A stretch of DNA of 16,595 bases from an uncultured Planctomycetia bacterium (GTDB lineage Bacteria; Planctomycetota; UBA1135; GCA-002686595): contig CALKYE010000113.1 of assembly GCA_938003765.1 (NCBI GenBank), forward strand, positions 1 to 16,595, read 5' to 3'. Below are positions 13,115 to 16,595 of the stretch, piece by piece. How positions within the stretch are numbered: position 1 is the stretch's first letter; every line of letters starts with the position of its first letter. Below the pieces are notes generated by a model. It was given only the letters and a program-made list of their open reading frames with translations, did no database searches and was not told where the DNA came from. The position numbers and the translations under genes were made by a program.

Positions 13115-14341
13115 ATGCGCCTTCGATCCCTCGCCACCCTCACCCTGGCCACGGCCGCGCTCGCGCCGAGCGCCCTCGCGCAGAGCTTCACCTACACCAA
13201 CTTCTCCAGCACCGCCGGCCTGACCTTGAACGGCTCGGCGCAGAGCGCGGGAGGCGTGCTCCAGGTCACGCCCAACGCGGCCTCCGCGCGGGGCTCGGTG
13301 TTCCGCACGACCCCGGTGAACGTCGCCGCGGGCTTCGAAACCACGATCAACTTCAGCATGACCTCCACCGGCTTGGGCGCGGATGGCATGGCGCTGGTGA
13401 TCCACAACGATCCGCGCGGCGTCACCGCTCTGGGCGGCGATGGCTCGACGATGGGCTACGGCGACCAGTCGGGTTTCGTGCCGATCGCGAACTCGCTGGT
13501 GATCGAACTCGACACCTACGACGCCGGCTCGCCCTGGTTCGATCCCGACGCGAATCACATCAGCGCGCAAACCAACGGCACGGGCGACAACAACGCTTTC
13601 CACAGCCTGTCGATCGGAACGGGCAGCCCGGCCAGCGACCTCAACAACGGGCAGCTCTACAAGCTCACCGTGCGCTACACGCCGGGCCTGCTGCAGGTGT
13701 TCTTCAACGGCAGCGGCACGCCGCTCTTCACGGCCAACTACAACTTCGCCACCGGCGGGACCTGGCTCAGCGGCGGAGCGGTCGGCGGTCTGAACCTCAT
13801 CAACGGCACGGATGCGTACGTCGGGTTCAGCGCGGCCTGCGGCGGTCTGTCGCAGAGTCACGAAGTGCTCTCGTGGTTCTGGACCGGCACGTCGACCCCG
13901 CCTACGGCGTTCTGCACGTCGGGCACGTCGAGCATCGGCTGCACGCCGGCTATCAGCGCCAACGCGCAACCGAGCGTGTCCGGCGCGAACGCGTGCACGA
14001 TCTCGATCGCCGGCGTCGAAGGCCAGCGCTCGGGCCTGGTGTTCTACGGCATCGACAACACGGGCTTCACGCCGCTCTCGTGGGGACCGGGAAGCAACAG
14101 CTACTTGTGCGTGAAGCCGCCCACGCAGCGCACTCCCGCGCAGAGCTCCGGCGGTCTGGCCGGGCAGTGCAACGGCGCCTTCGCGCTGAACTGGAACAAC
14201 TTCCAGACGACCTTCGTCGGCTCGCTCGGTCAGCCGTGGGTCGCCGGTGAGAAGGTCTTCGCGCAGGGTTGGTACCGCGACCCGCAGGCGGTCAAGACCA
14301 CCAACTTGTCGAACGCGCTCGAGCTGACGTACACGCCCTGA
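13115..14341 (+). CDS. Secreted legume-lectin-like protein with C-terminal cysteine module
   Basis: A 408-residue exported protein. Residues 1-22 are a classical signal peptide (MRLRS start, hydrophobic core, SALA cleavage before Gln23). Residues 24-258 look like an L-type (legume) lectin domain: GADGMALVIH (88-97) carries the sugar-site Asp90, IELDTYD (130-136) and WFDPDANHIS (141-150) supply Glu131, Asp133, Asp143 and His148, the equivalents of the Mn/Ca ligands of concanavalin A, and SHEVLSWFW (248-256) closes the fold. Residues 267-408 are a separate module with cysteines at 267, 276, 332 and 352, shared with the next gene. Start ATG 13115 is chosen because it begins the signal peptide; the frame is open 16 codons further. 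Probably binds polysaccharide at the surface; the ligand is unknown. A strong terminator follows. Confidence 0.9.
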   Translation: MRLRSLATLTLATAALAPSALAQSFTYTNFSSTAGLTLNGSAQSAGGVLQVTPNAASARGSVFRTTPVNVAAGFETTINFSMTSTGLGADGMALVIHNDPRGVTALGGDGSTMGYGDQSGFVPIANSLVIELDTYDAGSPWFDPDANHISAQTNGTGDNNAFHSLSIGTGSPASDLNNGQLYKLTVRYTPGLLQVFFNGSGTPLFTANYNFATGGTWLSGGAVGGLNLINGTDAYVGFSAACGGLSQSHEVLSWFWTGTSTPPTAFCTSGTSSIGCTPAISANAQPSVSGANACTISIAGVEGQRSGLVFYGIDNTGFTPLSWGPGSNSYLCVKPPTQRTPAQSSGGLAGQCNGAFALNWNNFQTTFVGSLGQPWVAGEKVFAQGWYRDPQAVKTTNLSNALELTYTP

Positions 14342-14342
14342 C

Positions 14343-14378
14343 GCGCGAGCGCTCGGGAGAGAAGCTCCCGACTCGCGC
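14343..14378 (+). repeat. Hairpin just after the lectin-like gene
   Basis: An outer 7-bp stem GCGCGAG (14343-14349) with CTCGCGC (14372-14378) encloses a perfect 6-bp stem CGGGAG (14354-14359) with CTCCCG (14365-14370) and loop AGAAG. It begins right after the stop codon and precedes the main terminator. It has no T-run and probably protects or structures the 3' end of the mRNA. Confidence 0.5.
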
Positions 14379-14386
14379 AGAACCAC

Positions 14387-14443
14387 GCGCCCCTCCCGCT
14401 CCGACCGTCGCGCGACGATCGGAGCGGGAGGGGCGCACGTTTT
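14387..14443 (+). terminator. Intrinsic terminator with 18-bp perfect stem
   Basis: The arms 14387-14404 and 14419-14436 are perfectly complementary over 18 bp and very GC-rich. The 14-base loop itself contains the palindrome CGTCGCGCGACG. The stem is followed by ACGTTTTCG, with four T residues at 14440-14443. It ends the secreted lectin-like gene and isolates it from the FG-GAP gene downstream. Confidence 0.85.
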
Positions 14444-14452
14444 CGAGCCGGC
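14438..14452 (+). repeat. Terminator-tail repeat, copy 1
   Basis: CGTTTTCGAGCCGGC follows the terminator stem of the lectin-like gene. It is identical in 14 of 15 bases to 16293-16307 after the terminator of the FG-GAP gene. Confidence 0.6.
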
Positions 14453-14657
14453 CCCGTTTCGGCGCACCTGCTCCGACGAACTGTGGCTCCGGCGATCTGC
14501 GAGCCCCGCACTTCGTCGAGCTGACGGCGACGGGGGCGAAGTTCTGGCGATCCGCCGAACTGGCTGGAGCGCCCGCGGCATCCTGGTGGTGTTCGCACGC
14601 CGGGCCACTAGCGCTCCCGGAGCGGACGTTCGACGAGTCACCTTTCCCGGAGTCAGC
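14444..14657. other. Intergenic region before the FG-GAP gene, no clear features
   Basis: The 316-bp gap 14342-14657 holds a hairpin and terminator in its first third. In this remainder I see no convincing ORF, RNA gene or promoter. TCCCGGAG occurs twice (around 14615-14622 and 14645-14652), the second copy providing the ribosome site of the next gene. A GTG start at 14586 in frame with that gene is possible but has no ribosome site. Confidence 0.5.
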
Positions 14658-16220
14658 ATGATCCTCCTCGCACTGCTGGTTGCGCCGGCCCTCCAGGCCT
14701 CCGTCAGCGTCAGCGCCCCGACCAAGCTCATTCCGCCCATCAGCGGCTCCACGGGTCTGTTCGGGCGCGGAGTGGCGACACGCGACGGAGCATTGGCGAT
14801 CGTCGGCGCCGGCGGACCAGCGGCGATGTACTCCGAGACCAGCGGCAGTTGGAACTTCGACGGCTCGGTCGCGCTGGCGCCGTTCGGTCCGGTGGTCGCG
14901 ATCGATCGCGACTGGATGATCCGCGCCGATGCGTTCGGCGACCTGATGGGGATCGCCGAGGCGGCGCGGCGCATCAACGGGACGTGGACGACCGTTCAGA
15001 CGCTCGCGCACCCGGACTACGGCGGTTCATTCGAGGAGCACTACGGCTGGAGCGTCGCACTCGACGGTGCGCGCCTGGCCATCGGCAATCCGACGGACGG
15101 CAACTCTCTCTCGGGCCGCGTCTACATCTGGGAGCTGAGCGGCTCGGCGTGGCAGCGCACGGCCGCGGTTTCGGCGCCGGGACAGCGCACCGGCACGGGT
15201 GTCGCGCTCCACGGTGACGAACTGCTGACGGCGACGCGCACCGAAGTGCACCACTTCCACTTCGACTCCAACTCGAGGACGTGGAACTACGTCGGACAGG
15301 TGCTCGGCGGCATGGCCGGCGGGCCGAATGGCGCGATCCCCAATCACCATCCGCTCGCCATTTCGCGCGAGGGCGTGGTCGTCGTCGGCGACCCGCTCCA
15401 GTCGCTCCTGGGCGCCAACGCGGGGATGGCGTACGTGCTCGAGCGCGACGGCGCGTCGTGGCGCCACAGCGCGACGCTCCAATCCGCCTCTCCCACGCCG
15501 ATGGCGACCTTCGGCGCAGCCGTCGCGGCGCGCGGATCCGTGCTCGCCGTCGGCGCGCCCGATGCGTCGAGCAACTCAGGCCTGGGCTACGTCGAGTTGT
15601 TCACCCGCAACAACGGTTGGCAGCACGCCGCGCGCTTCACGGCGAGCGACGCGACGGTGTCCGTGCAGTACGGCTTCTCGGTCGCGTTGGACGCGCCGCC
15701 CAGCGGGCTCTCGGAGACGTTGGTAGTCGGCGCTCCGCCCTACTACTCGGGCTTCGGCGCGGCCTACGTCTACACGCTTCAACACCCGAGCGCTCGCGTT
15801 CACTGCGTCCCGAAGGCCAACTCGCAGGACTGCCTGCCGCGCGCGGGCTTCAGCGGAACACCGAGCGTGTCGTCGTCATCGCCCTTCACGCTGAGCTGCT
15901 CGTCGGCGATCAACCAGCGCAACGGCGTGTGCTTCTACGGGACCAGCGGTCCGAGCGCCGCGCCGTTCAAGGGCGGCCTGAAGTGCGTGAGCTCTCCGAC
16001 GCGGCGCGTCGGCGGGACCCTGCAGAGCGGCGGCTCCGCGCCGAACGTCGTCGACTGCAGCGGAGTGTTCTCGCTGGACTTCAACGCCTGGATCCAAGCG
16101 GGCGTCGATCTGGCGCTCGTCCCGGGCGCCGTGGTGAACGCGCAGTTCTGGTACCGCGACGGCGCCGCGAGCTTCGGAGTCGGCTTGTCCGACGCCGTCG
16201 AGTTCGGCATCGAGCCGTAG
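14658..16220 (+). CDS. Secreted FG-GAP beta-propeller protein with C-terminal cysteine module
   Basis: A 520-residue exported protein. A short hydrophobic signal peptide spans 1-14 (ALQA before Ser15). Residues about 20-378 hold repeated propeller blades of FG-GAP type: blade cores at FGRGVATRDGALAIVG (35-50), YGWSVALDGARLAIGNP (129-145), FGAAVAARGSVLAVGAP (285-301) and YGFSVALD...LVVGAPPYYSGFGAAYVY (338-372), with weaker ones between. Most blades end in an aromatic, protein-exposed strand such as GRVYIWEL. Residues 383-520 are the module shared with the preceding gene, cysteines at 383, 392, 443 and 467. Start ATG 14658 has CGGAG five bases upstream. The signal lacks basic residues; an in-frame GTG at 14586 would add a basic stretch with two RR pairs, but has no ribosome site. 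Likely a surface or extracellular binding protein; partner unknown. Confidence 0.9.
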   Translation: MILLALLVAPALQASVSVSAPTKLIPPISGSTGLFGRGVATRDGALAIVGAGGPAAMYSETSGSWNFDGSVALAPFGPVVAIDRDWMIRADAFGDLMGIAEAARRINGTWTTVQTLAHPDYGGSFEEHYGWSVALDGARLAIGNPTDGNSLSGRVYIWELSGSAWQRTAAVSAPGQRTGTGVALHGDELLTATRTEVHHFHFDSNSRTWNYVGQVLGGMAGGPNGAIPNHHPLAISREGVVVVGDPLQSLLGANAGMAYVLERDGASWRHSATLQSASPTPMATFGAAVAARGSVLAVGAPDASSNSGLGYVELFTRNNGWQHAARFTASDATVSVQYGFSVALDAPPSGLSETLVVGAPPYYSGFGAAYVYTLQHPSARVHCVPKANSQDCLPRAGFSGTPSVSSSSPFTLSCSSAINQRNGVCFYGTSGPSAAPFKGGLKCVSSPTRRVGGTLQSGGSAPNVVDCSGVFSLDFNAWIQAGVDLALVPGAVVNAQFWYRDGAASFGVGLSDAVEFGIEP

Positions 16221-16254
16221 GACGCGAGCGCTGCGAGCAACGCGCTGAAAATGA

Positions 16255-16298
16255 CTCAGCCGCCGACCGACGAGCGGTGCGGCGGCTGAGCGCGTTTT
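16255..16298. terminator. Bidirectional intrinsic terminator
   Basis: Arms 16255-16265 (CTCAGCCGCCG) and 16280-16290 (CGGCGGCTGAG) form a perfect 11-bp stem, extended inward by ACCG/CGGT with one bulged base and loop ACGAG. CGCGTTTT follows on the plus strand, and TCATTTTC follows on the minus strand (AAAA at 16248-16251). It can therefore end both the FG-GAP gene and the converging sucD gene. Confidence 0.82.
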
Positions 16299-16307
16299 CG
16301 AACCGGC
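16293..16307 (+). repeat. Terminator-tail repeat, copy 2
   Basis: CGTTTTCGAACCGGC, one base different from 14438-14452, follows the second terminator stem. Confidence 0.6.
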
Positions 16308-16314
16308 GTGAGTG

Positions 16315-16595
16315 TCAGGCCTTGGCGTCGGCGAGCAGACCGAGTTCGCCCAGGCGCTTCTCCATCATCTCGCCCAGGCGCGCGGGGCTCGGGCTGACGA
16401 TGCAGCCAGCGGCGGAGAGCGCGGCGTACTTCTCCTTCGCCGTGCCCTTGCCGCCCGAGATGATCGCGCCGGCGTGCCCCATGCGCCGTCCGGGAGGCGC
16501 CGTGGCGCCCGCGATGAACGACACGATGGGCTTCTTGACCTTGGCCTTGATGTAGTCGGCCGCCTGCTCCTCCGCGTTGCCGCCGATCTCGCCGA
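16315..16595 (-). CDS. sucD: Succinyl-CoA ligase subunit alpha, C-terminal part
   Basis: Partial gene: the 5' end lies beyond the right edge of the window and only the last 93 or so codons are present. The enzyme interconverts succinyl-CoA and succinate with formation of a nucleoside triphosphate in the citric acid cycle; the alpha subunit binds CoA and carries the phosphohistidine. Visible landmarks are GEIGGNAEEQAADYI at the edge, FIAGATAPPGRRMGHAGAI with the catalytic histidine in GHAGA, and ISGGKGTAKEKYAAL. The C-terminus has the normal length and composition for SucD. The TGA stop is at 16315-16317, just beyond the bidirectional terminator. sucC would be expected upstream, outside the window. 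Confidence 0.97.
   Translation of the reverse strand, partial: GEIGGNAEEQAADYIKAKVKKPIVSFIAGATAPPGRRMGHAGAIISGGKGTAKEKYAALSAAGCIVSPSPARLGEMMEKRLGELGLLADAKA

Noticed and set aside
12743..14977. A 744-codon minus-strand open frame opposite the lectin-like gene
   Set aside because: It runs through two plus-strand genes and a strong plus-strand terminator, and its product is Arg/Ala/Val-rich low complexity.
1..16595. Mobile elements, CRISPR arrays, tRNA or rRNA genes, defence or biosynthetic gene clusters
   Set aside because: None found: no transposase or integrase motifs, no regularly spaced repeats, no tRNA-like cloverleaf in the intergenic gaps, and base composition appears even across the window.

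Overview
This is a 16.6 kb piece of a very GC-rich bacterial chromosome that looks like ordinary housekeeping DNA plus a short stretch of secreted-protein genes. The best guess for the host is Planctomycetota. The grounds are two adjacent exported proteins, a legume-lectin-like one and an FG-GAP propeller, that end in the same cysteine-containing C-terminal module, and the mix of housekeeping genes around them. This is inference from protein style; there is no rRNA or other marker in the window to settle it.

Layout. From 37 to 12277 everything reads leftward (minus strand). In order of transcription: a stand-alone MnmC2-type methyltransferase (12277-11528); tatA, mobA and a trans-polyprenyl diphosphate synthase (11341-9412); a 207-bp gap with three small inverted repeats; resB, ccsA, folD and a rhomboid protease (9204-3618); a large exported protein of unknown function (3460-1397); and serS (1314-37). 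From 12323 to 16220 three genes read rightward: a class I SAM methyltransferase, the secreted lectin-like protein and the secreted FG-GAP protein. The last two each end in a strong intrinsic terminator. The window closes with the 3' part of sucD on the minus strand, converging on the second terminator.

How the genes fit together. ResB and CcsA form the system II cytochrome c synthetase, which moves heme outward and attaches it to exported apocytochromes. TatA (folded-protein export) sits directly before MobA (molybdenum cofactor nucleotide attachment), which fits export of cofactor-loaded molybdoenzymes. The polyprenyl diphosphate synthase supplies quinone tails or the lipid carrier. Together these suggest a respiratory, membrane-energy neighbourhood. 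Four-base ATGA stop/start overlaps link mobA to the prenyl synthase, resB to ccsA, and ccsA to folD, indicating translational coupling.

No mobile element, CRISPR array, tRNA, rRNA or defence system was seen. The most interesting signal is the pair of adjacent secreted proteins. They have unrelated N-terminal domains but share a C-terminal module of about 140 residues, and the similarity appears to continue past the stop codons into the 3' untranslated region and terminator tail.
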